A stretch of DNA of 64,000 nucleotides. It comes from Ophiocordyceps camponoti-saundersi (nom. inval.) (taxonomy: Eukaryota > Ascomycota > Sordariomycetes > Hypocreales > Ophiocordycipitaceae). The notes under the pieces are model-generated. The model did not search any database. It worked only from the letters and a program-made list of their open reading frames with translations, and was not told where the DNA came from. The translations under genes and the position numbers were made by a program. The DNA lies in contig PDHQ01000003.1 of assembly GCA_003339415.1 (NCBI GenBank), positions 186,001 to 250,000 on the forward strand, in the 5' to 3' direction. This document shows positions 47,907-59,978 of the stretch, piece after piece (the first letter of the stretch is position 1; every line of letters starts with the position of its first letter).

Positions 47907-50527
47907 ATGGTCTCGGTCGAGTATCTGGCCATCGGCGCCAACAGACACGCGGCTGTCGCAGACTGGGGTAGGGACGGGCTGCTCGCCTTTGGAGCCGACG
48001 TCAACGTTGCTCTGTGGCGACCCAATGTGAGGCGTGATTTCACCTTCCCTTCGAAAAGGGGGTTTAGGCGCTGTGATTCTCCGTGATAATGACTTGTTTT
48101 CCTTGCTTAGCTTGATCCGCCGCGTGGTGTCGAGCAGCTTTTGTCTGGACACACGGGGACGGTCAAGGCGGTGCGGTTCCTGCCCCAGCCGGAGGGCGAA
48201 TCCTCCTATCTGGTCACCGGCTCAGATGATAAGACTCTCATCGTTTGGGCATCCGCTGGCCGGGGTCAACCCTTTGAGGCTCTGCAGACTTGCTCGGATC
48301 ATGCGGGTGCCATTGACTGCATCGCCGCCGTGAGGCTCGCAGGTGATGAGGCGCGATGGATCGTGGCGACCGGCGCGGCCGATGCGACCATCCGTCTATG
48401 GCTGTTTTCACACGGCCGCCTACTACTGCGGCAGACTATCCAGACGGCACCTAAATTCTTCCCTCTGGCTCTTGCCATCACAAGCTTGGCTGCTGACGGC
48501 CCTTCTCTCGTTCTCGCCGCTGCGGGAACGAGAGATGTCGTTCAAATTCTCACAGCTGACGAGACCGATGCGGAGACGCTGGAGTTTGGTCTGCAAGCAA
48601 CCTTGACCGGCCACGAGGGCTGGATAAGGTCCCTGAGCTTCGTAAAAGAGACGAATGGCTCTGGGAGTGATCTGCTGCTCGCCTCGGCCAGTCAGGACAA
48701 GTACGTGCGCATATGGCGCTTTCACGAGGGCCGTCATCTACCGGCCCCCTCGGCTTCGGCAGCCGGACCTTGGGAGGGCAGCGCTTTTCTCGACGGAGGA
48801 AGACTGCCGTCTAATAAAGCCCACCGGTTGGCTTCGGCAGGCAGAAGCTTTTCCGTCACTCTGGAGGCCCTTCTACTCGGCCACGAGGATTGGATCTACA
48901 GCGCAGCGTGGTACTCTCACGACGGTGGCAAGGTGCAACTTCTCTCCGCCTCGGCCGACAACTCGCTCGCCGTCTGGGAGGCGGACGAATCCTCGGGAAT
49001 CTGGGTCAGTCTGGCCAGGCTGGGAGAGATCAGTATTGAAAAGGGCTCGACCACGGCCACCGGCAGTACCGGCGGGTTCTGGACAGGCCTCTGGTCTCCG
49101 GACGGTCGGTCCGTCGCTTGCATGGGCAGGACGGGAAGCTGGAGGCGGTGGAGGTACGAGCCCGAGGACGACGCTTGGCGGCCTTGCGTCGCCGTCTCTG
49201 GCCACACCAGGGCGGTCAGGGGCATCAGCTGGTCCAGGGATGGCGGCTACCTGCTGTCTACCAGCGCTGATCAGACGACGCGGCTACATGCACGGTGGAA
49301 GGCGACAGGCACGTGGCACGAGATGTCGCGGCCTCAGATCCACGGCTACGATCTCAACTGCATCGACTCCCTCGGCCAGTCGCGTTTCGTGTCGGGCGCT
49401 GACGAAAAGCTCATGAGGGTTCTGGGCATGCCCAAGACTGTGGCGGCGCTGCTCGAGACGCTGGCCGGGGTCCATGAGGCAGCCACGGATCACATGCCGG
49501 ATGCGGCCAACATGCCCGTGCTGGGACTGTCCAACAAGGCAATCGAAACGACGACGGATGACGACGACGACCATCATCATCATCATCATGACCTGGAAGG
49601 GGATGAGACAACGAGCGGCAGCCCACCGCTGGAGGAGACGCTGTCGCGACACACGCTCTGGCCGGAGCTAGAGAAGCTATACGGGCACGGGTACGAGATT
49701 TCTTGCTTGGCAGCCAGCCACGACGGCCGGCTCGTAGCCAGTGCCTGCAAGGCGAGCTCGGCCAACCACGCCGTCATCCGGCTGTTCGAGACGCAGCACT
49801 GGACCGAAGTGAAGCCGCCGTTGACGGCGCACTCCCTGACGACGACCCGCCTGCGCTTCTCCGCCGATGACAGTCACCTCCTCAGCGTCGGCCGCGACCG
49901 GCAATGGGCCGTCTTCGAGCGCGAACAGGGCACGTACCGGCCGCTGCAGTCCAACAGCCGAGGCCACAGCAGGATGATCCTGGACGCTGCCTGGGCCCCG
50001 CCGCCGCCGCCGCCGCCGCCTCGCGGGACGGGTCGGGCAATGTTTGCCACGGCCGGCCGAGACAAACAGGTCCGGCTGTGGGCGGCCGGGCCGGAGGCGG
50101 AGGCGGATGGTCAAAAGCGGTTTGCGCAAACAGCTAGCCTGACCAGCGACTCGCCCGTCACGGCCATCGACTTCTTGCCGCGCTGGGTGAACGGCCGGGC
50201 CGTGCTGGCGGTGGGCACGGAAGCCGGCCGTCTGAGTCTGTACTTGGTGAGCGGCGACGGGTCGGAGATTAGCCAGCTGCCGTCGCACTCCGAGTGAGTC
50301 TCTTCACTCTGTTTCTCTCCATCTCTCTCTTCCCCCCACACCCTCCATTTCCCCGACACAACGTCGGTCTGACCGGTCTTAGGCTTGCGTTTCCGCGGGC
50401 GATCCTTCAGCTCGCATGGCGACCCTCCGACTCCGACGACACGCCTCGTCCATGTCTCCTAGCCGCGGCGGGGGAGGATAGCTCAGTACGACTGTTTAGC
50501 TGGAATGAGGAATCGTGGCTTGCTTGA
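47907..50527 (+). CDS. ELP2: Elongator complex protein 2 (WD40)
   Basis: Exons 47907-48026, 48111-50293 and 50383-50527 give 815 aa, the usual Elp2 size. The N-terminus (VEYLAIGANRHAAVADWG) fits Elp2, and the start is the ATG at 47907; an upstream ATG at 47870 is out of frame. About a dozen WD-type blades can be seen (for example SGHTGTVKAVRFLP, TGHEGWIRSLSF, LGHEDWIYSAAWYS, SGHTRAVRGISWSRDG, YGHGYEISCLAASHDG), in the two-propeller arrangement of the family. An acidic/His6 insert (DDDDDHHHHHHD) separates the propellers, and a Pro8 run sits near the end of the second. Elp2 is a scaffold in Elongator, which makes the cm5/mcm5 side chain on wobble uridine of tRNA. Confidence 0.95.
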
Positions 50528-50919
50528 AGAAGATGAAATATCCAGGCTCAAGGCTGGCCGCATGACAGGGGGGGGAGGAGGGAGGGGGGTTTACTAATTG
50601 TCTCCCTCTTACTCAGGGCTGACGATATTTGCCGGATGCCGATTAGATTCGCCGTCTTGTTGCAGGAATAGATCCAGCACGCCAATCAGATGGTGGCGCA
50701 CTTCTGTCTTATCTGTCTTAGACCTCGAATCGGTATTGGCTGTGTGATCCCGGACAAGCCCTTTAGCTTAACCCCGCAGATGACGGATTTTATCGATCGC
50801 GAAGTCCGGATGGAGGCGAGTGGATGGCATCGTCTATATATCGACAGCCCTGTGATACGTTTTTGACTTGTTTCGAGGTGGACAAGAGTCGACATTCATA
50901 CAGAAATCAGGCAGAAGCA
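50528..50919. other. Interval between ELP2 and SDR gene
   Basis: Short non-repetitive interval with one G-rich run (about 50569-50590). An in-frame ATG at 50824 would lengthen the SDR by 32 residues of unremarkable sequence. Confidence 0.5.
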
Positions 50920-51897
50920 ATGTTGAGTCTAGCCTACAGACAACTGGTTCAGTCGATGACGTACCCGACCGGCTCCTACAGCGGTAAGACGGTCGTCATC
51001 ACCGGAAGCAACACGGGCCTCGGCAAGGAGGCCGCGCGACATTACGCGAGGCTCGGTGTCGGCCGGCTGATCCTGGCGGTCCGCAGCCTGGACAAGGGCG
51101 CGGCGGCCAAGGCAGACATTGAAGCGGGCGTGGCCAAGGACGCGGCCACCATCGAAGTATGGCATCTGGACATGGCCAGCTACGCCAGCGTGAAGAAGTT
51201 CGCGGCGAGGGTGGAGTCCGAGCTGGAAAGGGTCGACATCTTCCTCGCCAACGCGGGCCTCGCCCGTACACGACTCGTCATGGCCGAGGGAAACGAGGAG
51301 ATGCTCACGGTCAACTTCATCTCGACATTCCTGCTCGCGGCGCTGGTGATGCCCAAACTCCAACAGACGGCAAGCCGATTCGGGACGAGGCCGACGCTCA
51401 CCATCGTCGCCTCCGGAACCCACAACTACACGCAGCTCCCGCAGAAGTCGGCGCCCCTGGGTCAGCTCCTCGAGACCATCAACCAGGGCCCGTCCTCGAC
51501 GTCCAGCTGGGCCGAGCACTACGCCGTCTCGAAGCTGCTGCAGGTGATGGGGACGCGCGCCCTCGCCGAGCGTCACCCGTCCTCGGCCGTCACCGTCAAC
51601 TGCGTCAACCCGGGACTTTGCCACTCGGAGCTCGCGCGCGACATGGACGGATGGCACTTCTACCTCTACAAGATGGCGTTTGCGAGGTCGACCGAGGCCG
51701 GTAGTCGGACCCTCGTCCACGCGGCGGCGCAGGGGCCCGATTCCCACGGCATGTACCTGTCGGAGTGCGCCGTTGTCGAACCCTCGGCTTTCGTCCGCAG
51801 TGTCGAGGGGAGGCAGACGCAGGATCGGGTGTGGGCCGAGCTGGTTGATAGGCTTGAGGCTATCCAGCCTGGAGTTGTGGATAACTTTGGACCGTGA
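50920..51897 (+). CDS. Short-chain dehydrogenase/reductase
   Basis: Single exon, 325 aa from the ATG at 50920; that start matches the subfamily pattern in which YPTGSYSGKTVVITGSN begins near residue 15. The Rossmann motif TGSNTGLG is at 28-35, NAG follows in FLANAGLA, the catalytic Ser165 sits in IVASGTH, and Tyr201/Lys205 form YAVSK. NPGLCHSELA is the family's NPG segment. It resembles the classical NADP-dependent SDRs annotated as retinol-dehydrogenase or WW-domain-oxidoreductase-like in fungi. The substrate cannot be read from sequence. The gene is intronless, unlike most neighbours, but composition is similar to theirs. It is convergent with the SPT small-subunit gene. Confidence 0.9.
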   Translation: MLSLAYRQLVQSMTYPTGSYSGKTVVITGSNTGLGKEAARHYARLGVGRLILAVRSLDKGAAAKADIEAGVAKDAATIEVWHLDMASYASVKKFAARVESELERVDIFLANAGLARTRLVMAEGNEEMLTVNFISTFLLAALVMPKLQQTASRFGTRPTLTIVASGTHNYTQLPQKSAPLGQLLETINQGPSSTSSWAEHYAVSKLLQVMGTRALAERHPSSAVTVNCVNPGLCHSELARDMDGWHFYLYKMAFARSTEAGSRTLVHAAAQGPDSHGMYLSECAVVEPSAFVRSVEGRQTQDRVWAELVDRLEAIQPGVVDNFGP

Positions 51898-52136
51898 TGC
51901 CTAAGAAAGGGGGTTTTATGACGGGAGGTGGACAAGGGGCAAAGGATTGTAGACGCGGTGTTTGTTTCTCGAGCTTCCTAGGCAGATAGACGACCCAATC
52001 AAACAAAATAAAAAGAAAAAAGGGGGGTTTGGACAGCATCCATCCATGCAAACTCCGACAGAAAAACAACAGAGAACACCCCAGCCATGCCCGCCCATAT
52101 TTGGGTTTTTTATTCCTTCCGACCGGTTCTACCCCA

Positions 52137-52494
52137 TCACAGCTCCCTATCGACGAGATGATCTCTAGCCGACAGCAGAACCGGATTCGACGACATGGTC
52201 AGGTCGTCGTCGCCCTGTAGGTAATACCATGCCCGGCCAGCGAGGCGGAAGATGTGATGCGGGAGGTAGAGGATAGCGGCGATGAAGGCGAGGCCGAAGA
52301 GGAGGAAGACGACTGAGTCTGGATGTGTATTTTCACGTTAGAATTGGAATGAAGAATGAAGAATGAAGGGGGTGCTTGGAAAACGTACAGATGGCGAACT
52401 TCTCCCATGCTGTGTGCATGTACACTCCGAACGTTACCTCGAACTGGTACTGTTTCCGATGAAGCCAGCGACGGGCATCGACGAGGTACGTCAT
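52137..52494 (-). CDS. Serine palmitoyltransferase small-subunit-like protein
   Basis: Two exons (52494-52389, 52318-52137) encode 95 aa. It starts MTYLVDARRWLHRKQYQFEVTFGVYMHTAWEKFAI, then has one strong membrane helix (SVVFLLFGLAFIAAILYLP) and HHIFRLAGRAWYYLQGDDD. The order YQ[YF]EVTF, TxWEKF, hydrophobic helix, LPHH, RRAWYYL is that of the small subunit of serine palmitoyltransferase-like family. By family such ER-membrane peptides activate the first enzyme of sphingolipid synthesis. The donor is GTACGT and the acceptor follows CATCCAG. It is divergent from the GGQ gene by 524 bp. Confidence 0.85.
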
Positions 52495-53018
52495 TATTTT
52501 TTTCTTCTCTAGCGTATGAAAAGATATTCGTCTTCTCGATTGTAAAACGTGCGATTTGGATAAGTTGAGGTGGATTTCGGCGCTTGTCTACGCGGATGCT
52601 TCTCCCCTCCCCCCCCCCCTTTCTGCCGCGGGCTGTATCGTAGAGCGGGTATGTAGATGACAGAGTTGAAGGAGTCTTGAGATGGTGGGGGTTTATCGTG
52701 GAGGCCTTTTCTCTCGGTGAATTGGTTTGGATTCGGTGGGATTGAGTTGTTATTGGACTGGGCTTTATATGATGAGGGAGTGGACTGGAGAGGTGAGGAA
52801 AAGGAGGGAGTAGAGGCAGGTTCGTAGTTGGTAGGAAGGGTGGAGCCTTGTAAGCCGGATTAAGACAAGTTCCGACCCAGCCTCGTCCCCCATCACAGCC
52901 TCGCCTCTCATCTTCACACCATCCATCAATCTCCATCTCGTATCCATCTCCATCTAAATCTCCATCTCCGTCTAATCTCTAAATCTACCTACCTCTCTAA
53001 TTACAATTCCAAATCTCA
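52495..53018. other. Divergent upstream region SPT small subunit / GGQ protein
   Basis: Contains a C10-class run near 52607-52618 and CCATCT-type repeats at about 52905-52990 close to the GGQ gene start. No further gene seen. Confidence 0.5.
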
Positions 53019-53679
53019 ATGTTCAAACACACAACAAAGTCAATAACAACGCTCCTCCGCAGCTATCATCCCCCCCCTCTCCCCCCTCGCGTCCTCTCTA
53101 GTTCTACCGCCCCCACGACCCAAAGCAGGCCAAAAAGCAGCCTCCCCCCCCGCCCAAAACCACCACCCGACTCCGAAATCGAAGAATCCTACCTCAAAGG
53201 AAGCGGACCAGGAGGACAGAAAATCGTCAGTCCTTTTTTCTCTCTTCTTCTTCTCATTCTTTTCACCTCCTCCTCTTTAAAGAAAAAAAACCAACAGAAA
53301 TAAATTGCTAAATCTCTCGTGAAATCACGCCCAAAAAAAGAATAAAACTTGCTCCGCCGTTCAACTCATCCATCTCCCGACTGGCCTCGTCGTCAAGTCT
53401 CAGGCTACCCGCTCGAGGAGCCAGAATCGTACCATCGCCCGCCGTCTACTCGCTGACAAGATCGACGCCCTGCGCAACGGCGACGAGAGCCGAGCCGCTG
53501 TCGTCGGCCTCCGGAAGAAGAAGCGCGCCGATAGCGCCGCAAAGAAGAGTCGGCGCAAGTATCGGAAGCTCCGAGAAGAGGAGGAGCTCCAAGAGCAGCA
53601 GCAGTCGTCTTCAACCTCCGATGCCGACGGTCCGGACAAACCATCGACATCGACCACTACGACGACCACCACCAAATAG
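53019..53679 (+). CDS. Mitochondrial peptide-chain release factor-like protein (GGQ)
   Basis: Two exons, 53019-53225 and 53341-53679, give 181 aa. A basic Ser/Thr/Pro-rich N-terminus (KHTTKSITTLLRSYHPP) suits a mitochondrial presequence. The catalytic motif is GSGPGGQKINKT with the GGQ at the exon end; the rest of the RF-1 domain is CSAVQLIHLPTGLVVKSQATRSRTIARRLLADKID. The C-terminus is rich in Lys/Arg, then Glu/Gln and Thr. There is no codon-recognition domain, so it resembles the small Pth4/C12orf65 (yeast Rso55) group that helps release peptides from stalled mitochondrial ribosomes. The acceptor follows an A-rich run (CCCAAAAAAAG), an unusual context, but the frame and the motif across the junction leave little doubt. 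Confidence 0.92.
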
Positions 53680-54092
53680 ATGCCTCTCACATGCATTCAC
53701 CACTACACACACGCCACTGGCAGCTCAAAAAAAGACGATTGCTCCCCTTCATTGCACCTCTTTACCAGTCTAATACGGGTAGCTGCAACAAGCAAAGGAA
53801 AGGAAAGGAAAGGGGACAAAAAAACACTGCTCGCCCCTCCTGCCTAAGCTTCTACCCCCCCCTTCAACCCGCATCCGCCCCTCCAGACACAGCAACGTGT
53901 CACACGCCCGGAGACGCGCAAATCCTCCCCTGACACGAGATTCAGACCAAGATGCTCGCAAGACCGCGGAGGCTCCGCCTTGGCCGCAGCCAGAACAAAC
54001 TCGACTCCGTCTCGCCTCTTGTCCGTCGTTGCTGTATGCTTCAAGTCAGCCTCAGACAAGCTGGTGTCGACAAAGAATTCCAAACTTACCCC
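53680..54092. other. Convergent interval GGQ gene / actin
   Basis: Downstream sequence of two convergent genes; one AAAGG pentanucleotide run near 53795-53815. No other feature recognised. Confidence 0.55.
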
Positions 54093-55538
<1,446 letters not shown>

Positions 55539-57182
55539 GGCTGATTAAAATGGTGTGAGCTATTCAAGAGAGAGATGTTTAGCAGTAGGACGGAAGATAC
55601 GATGGCAAGAGAAGAGCTCACGATGGCGAAAGGATGGAGGCGAGCAAGTGTCGATACAGAGATTCTGGTGGCGGAGAGACGGATGAGGTTTGAAGAAAGG
55701 AGAAGCCCAGAGAGAGTGGAGGGGAGAGAAAGGAGAAAAGCTGGTCCAGGGTACGGCGAGGTACGTCGGTACTTGTCTCTCTTCCGAGCCTTGCGGCAGG
55801 GTTTGGGGGAAAAAAAAAAAGGCTGGCTGTGGCTCCGTGCAAGTCAAACGGCCCGAGGCTATGGGTACCCTGGCGGGACATATGGAGAGCTGCAGTGATT
55901 GGCCAGCCGCGGAGGGTGCGGCCGCTACAAAACAGGTGGCAAGGCCGCATGAAGTGAGCATGAAGTGAGCAGAAGGTGAGCAGCAGTCGGGTAGCGGCGA
56001 AGTACCTCCTAGCGTGGGGGACAGTGCGCAGTATGTCCAGTTCCAGGCGTCTCTTAGGGCCTTTTGCCGGAAGACTCAGCACCAACAGGAGTCTAAAATA
56101 AAAAAGCCCAGAGATAATAATAAGCTTGCTTTTACCTGCCTGCCTGCCTGCCACGATGCAAGACCTTCTCTGTCCGTCCAACGGTCAACGCCTTCCCGTC
56201 GACAGACGAGCTTTGCCCAGTGAGGCGGCTCGAGAGCGGGCGCCACGTTTTGATTTACTTTCCGTGGAAGAGAGCTTTAGAGCAAGGCAGACAGAGAGAC
56301 AGACATCCACGGATGCAAAACATGTAACCATCCATCTACATCCACGCGCCCCTCACGTTGGAGAGCTGCTCTCCAGGCCATGAATATGCATACATTTACG
56401 CACAAGATTCGTCACCATCTTCGTCACGGCCGCGTACGAGCCCTTTCCCGATAAAGTCTCTCAGATTCCTGCGCCCGCCCAGTAGCACGGGCGCTTCACT
56501 GCCAAGCGAGATGATATGTATCCGTATATGAGTAGGTATCCACACCCATCCGTCCTGTTTCACCAGGGACTCGCGGCCGGGGCGGAGCCGACTGCCGCCA
56601 TTGCGTAATCCCGCTAGGCAAGCCGCGGCGTAGACTCTGGCAGAACTGGCATCTGTCTGCACGCTACAGTGTCAGGCTAGTTGCGAGGTCCAAGCGCTTG
56701 TTTGAAAGGCGGATATTACTCCGCAAAGGTTGTGCTCAATTGCCTTTTTCTGTAAGTTGGTAGGCGGCCTTGGTGTCCACGCATACTTGTTTGACGACGC
56801 AGTTCGTTCGTTCAAGCTTCGCCTCGCGACCGACTAAAAACAAGGGCTGCGTAGTAATATGTACAGGTTAGCTATCCCTTGTCCCAGACATAACAGATAG
56901 ACAGGGCTTTGTGTCCCATGGTTGGCATTGATTGGCGACGCTCGACTCAGTCAGTAAGCTTTGGGAAGAGTAAGACGTTGTTCATGCTTGCGGCGCTAGT
57001 CTTCTTTGGGCGTCGGCAGCTCGGGAAGAATCCAGAAGGACTCCGAAGGAGCCTCAAGTCCTCATTACCTAACACTTCAAGGTCTTCTTCACCTTACAGT
57101 TCCGCAGGCAGATGGCAAAACAAGACAACCACCGTCTCTCGCATTTCCCTCCAACTTACAAGCACCAAGTCAAGACGGCATA
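55539..57182. other. Divergent upstream region between actin and FES1
   Basis: Long leader and promoter space for two genes. It has CTCACTTCATG-like direct repeats in the actin upstream region (about 55945-55985) and a CCAAT box at 55898-55902 on the actin strand. GCCT repeats occur near 56135-56150. No gene is supported. Confidence 0.55.
55898..55902 (-). promoter_or_regulatory. CCAAT box upstream of actin
   Basis: ATTGG on the plus strand, that is CCAAT in the direction of the actin gene, 360 nt before its ATG. The motif is short and could be chance, but position and orientation suit a promoter element. Confidence 0.35.
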
Positions 57183-57833
57183 ATGGGAGACAAGCGGCTC
57201 AACGACCTCCTACGCTGGGGCATCGAAAACTCCACAAACGATGGCTCCCCTCCCACCGCTGAAACCGACACCGCCAATGGCTCAAACCTCACCCCGGACG
57301 TCATGGCCGCCTTGATGGGCGGGCCTACAGACGCCGACCTCATGAAGGCCGCCATGGAAGTCATTAGCGCCCCGCTTTCCGATCAGGTCTCCCTCAACGA
57401 TAAGCTCGTCGCCTTTGACAACTTCGAACAGCTCATCGAGAGCCTCGACAATGCGAATAACATGGCCAACCTGAACCTCTGGACGCCGCTTCTCCACCAG
57501 CTTTCAAGTGACGAAGCTGATCTGCGCAAAATGGCCGCTTGGTGTGTCGGTACTGCCGTCCAGAATAACGAGCGCACTCAGGAAAAGCTGCTCGCCATGG
57601 GCGGACTGCCGCCTCTGGTCTCCATGGCCGTCCGTCCGGATGAGAGGACAGACGTGAGGAGGAAGGCCATCTACGCCCTGAGCTCGGCATGTCGCAACTA
57701 TCAGCCGGCCATGAATGTCTGCGTCGAGGAGCTTGCCAAAAATGGCCATGCTTCTGACAAAATCGACGCGAAGGACATGGAGGCTGTCGATGAGGTCATG
57801 ACGGCGCTGCGCGAAAAGGCCGGCGCTGCCTAG
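57183..57833 (+). CDS. FES1: Hsp70 nucleotide exchange factor Fes1
   Basis: Uninterrupted 216-aa frame from the ATG at 57183. The N-terminal Fes1 segment (RLNDLLRWGIENS) is followed by armadillo-type helices: DKLVAFDNFEQLIESLDNANNMANLNLW, SSDEADLRKMAAWCVGTAVQNNERTQEKLL and TDVRRKAIYALSSACRNYQPAM. These match Fes1/HspBP1, the cytosolic factor that releases ADP from Hsp70. The open frame continues upstream without an ATG, so 57183 is the only sensible start; that extension (57006-57182) is leader sequence. The gene is convergent with uL5m (183 bp between stops). Confidence 0.95.
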   Translation: MGDKRLNDLLRWGIENSTNDGSPPTAETDTANGSNLTPDVMAALMGGPTDADLMKAAMEVISAPLSDQVSLNDKLVAFDNFEQLIESLDNANNMANLNLWTPLLHQLSSDEADLRKMAAWCVGTAVQNNERTQEKLLAMGGLPPLVSMAVRPDERTDVRRKAIYALSSACRNYQPAMNVCVEELAKNGHASDKIDAKDMEAVDEVMTALREKAGAA

Positions 57834-58016
57834 ATAGTTAGGCCTCAAGGTGCTGATCAAGCTTTGGGTACGACTGCATTGATCGGAGTTGGGCGTTGGC
57901 CACTATCTATTGGCCTCTCGTTTTACAACTAGACATACCCAGGCCATCGTCTACCCCCACAGTTGACTAGGTTGTCATCATGGTACATTTCGCCCTGGAT
58001 GCTGGGTTGCTTTCGC

Positions 58017-59257
58017 TCATCTCCTATATCTACTGGTTCGGCCCCTCTTCTTCACATGGTAGAAAGGAAACCCAAGTGCCTGCAACAGGAGGCGACCCTG
58101 TCTGTCCGACGTTGCGGAAGTTTCCATGATGATATGGATGCCGGGCACCAGCGGTTCCGGGTACATCTGATTCAAAAAACGTCAGTCATCAAAGGATTTC
58201 GGACACAGACATCCCACTCACATCGTAATTGAACTCAATCTCCGGAAAGTACAACATCCACTCCGGTTTCAGACCAAGACCTAGGTTTCCCGATGAGTCG
58301 CCCGACGTGGCCCTGATACCCGGCCAGTCCTTGATTTTGGGCAAAACGAGTGTGACGAGCTTGTCGACGAACTCGTAAGCCTGGGCCCCGCGCAACTCCA
58401 CAACGGCACCGCCTTTTCTTCCCGCTTTGATGCCCCATTGGGAAACATTCGTCTTGACGCTGGTCACCTCTGGGAACTTGCCCGATATGGCTTGTAGGAT
58501 GGCTCGCGCGACGTGAAGGTACTCCTTATCACTACCGGCGAGCGGCGCATAAGCATGAAGAGTGACGGCCCTGATCTCGGGAATATTGTGCCAACTGATG
58601 TCTCTCTCGACGAGGGCTTGTACGGAGGAACTGGTGCCTCTTGGTTTGCGCAAAGGACGGTTTTCATGGTAGGGTGAAGAGCCATCCCAGCTCCTCAAGA
58701 CGCCTTTTTTCGACTTGGGGAGCACAGTCCCCGGGGGAACGTGCTTGTAGTTGAGTGTCATCAAGTCGGTGGCAATAGTGCTTTCGTACGTGTGCTTGAG
58801 GCGGGGATAGTTGAAGGGGCCGGGGACGAAGTCGCGTGCGATGGGATCAGACGGCTTCGGAATCTGGATGGGATGTAGGGGGCCACGGTAGAACTTGGGA
58901 GGATGATACTGATATCTGGAATGGAGGAGAGCATGGTGAGCGGGCAAAGCTACGGCAATTGCGTCCTCAACCAGGCAAGGGAACAGACCTATTCCCCGGA
59001 AGCTTCATCTCTCGCATCTCCATGGCTTTCCATCGCTCTCGATTGGCGACGGCGAATTCCTGGACCGATTCAGGGCTCGGCGCGGGAGACGTGAAAGAGC
59101 TTGTGGATTCGAGATCGGACAAGTCAGGGTTTGACTTGGCGGCGGCGGCGGCGGCAGCAGCGGTCGCAGCCCGTCGACGTAAAGCGGGCGTTCTTGTAGG
59201 AGCTGACGGCCGTCCAAGGGCTCGCGCCAGGCGGAGTCCGTCTCGGGCGGCGGCCAT
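58017..59257 (-). CDS. MRPL7: Mitochondrial ribosomal protein uL5m
   Basis: Exons 59257-58989, 58915-58222 and 58166-58017 encode 370 aa. The first 45 residues are Arg/Ala-rich without acids (AAARDGLRLARALGRPS), a typical mitochondrial targeting sequence, and include an Ala8 run. The core matches uL5: TSVKTNVSQWGIKAGRKGGAVVELRG, AYEFVDKLVTLVLPKIKDWPG, FPEIEFNYD, then from the third exon MYPEPLVPGIHIIMETSAT and LLLQALGFPFYHV. The short last exon is not visible as a long frame but is required by the family's PGI(D/H)I and GFPF motifs. The protein sits in the central protuberance of the large mitoribosomal subunit. Confidence 0.93.
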
Positions 59258-59836
59258 GACGATTGGGACGGCACAAAGACAGCGCCGGTCGAGTCAGAAA
59301 GGGCTTAAAGGAGGACGGAAATTCGACCATGAGAGCTTTAGCTGTTGAGGCTTGGCGGTGGCTGGTGTGGGGCTGAGCTGTCAGCCACGTGCACGTGCCC
59401 GTGGCCCGGTCAGGTACGAATGGCTTTGGTAAGCGATGTCTACCCCGAACTGTTCGCGACCCCGGGACTGATCCGGACCCCGAAATCCCATTCCGCCCTC
59501 TGGCCGTTGCGTGTTTGTCTCATGAGCCATGCCGACTCACGACTATAGTACTCCACGACTACTGATATATCTTTCTGCGCTGCATATGTATGACGTATGT
59601 ATGGAGTATGCGAATCTCATAAATACCTAGGTAGGTAGGTAGGTAGGGTTGGGGGCTACATGTACACTTACAAACATACCTACCTACCTACCACCTACCT
59701 CATACCTATTCTTGGCTACTAATGCGCAGTGGCTAACTGCTGTACGCATCTACGTAGTAGGTATCTACATACATAGGTACCTACGGGAGGACACCTAGGC
59801 AGTCAACTAATCTCGCATGCTTGCGGAGGTAGGTAT
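59258..59836. other. Interval between uL5m and the copia element, with TAGG/TACC inverted repeats
   Basis: No gene. TAGG repeats (about 59627-59648) and TACC repeats (about 59678-59698) are close to reverse complements of each other and could pair. Composition is ordinary until about 59.95 kb. Confidence 0.55.
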
Positions 59837-59978
59837 TATTAAGGGGGTCCACGTGACCAGCCCCGCCCGACCTCGCACACGACCTAGCCTAGCCATCCTA
59901 GCCTAGACCTAGCACACATATAATATATATATATCAGTGCACCTACCCGATAGCCTATACCTACCTTATATTACTATA
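59837..59978 (+). repeat. Possible 5' LTR of the copia element
   Basis: A candidate 142-bp LTR starts TATTAAGGGGGTCCACGTGA and ends TTACTATA, immediately before a sequence (AGGTTATAAGC, 59978-59988) that looks like a RIP-changed half-tRNA(iMet) primer-binding site. Terminal TG and CA would have become TA. The middle keeps some CA/TG, which argues against it. The other LTR is outside the window, so this is a weak call. Confidence 0.3.

Noticed and set aside
50824..50919. Longer N-terminus for the SDR from the ATG at 50824
   Set aside because: The extra 32 residues resemble neither a targeting signal nor the subfamily; the ATG at 50920 gives the usual spacing to the Rossmann motif.
57001..57060. 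Possible heat-shock element upstream of FES1 (GAA/TCC-like units)
   Set aside because: The spacing between units does not follow the nGAAnnTTCn 5-bp register.
57006..57182. In-frame extension upstream of FES1
   Set aside because: It contains no ATG and the Fes1 family begins at the residues after 57183.
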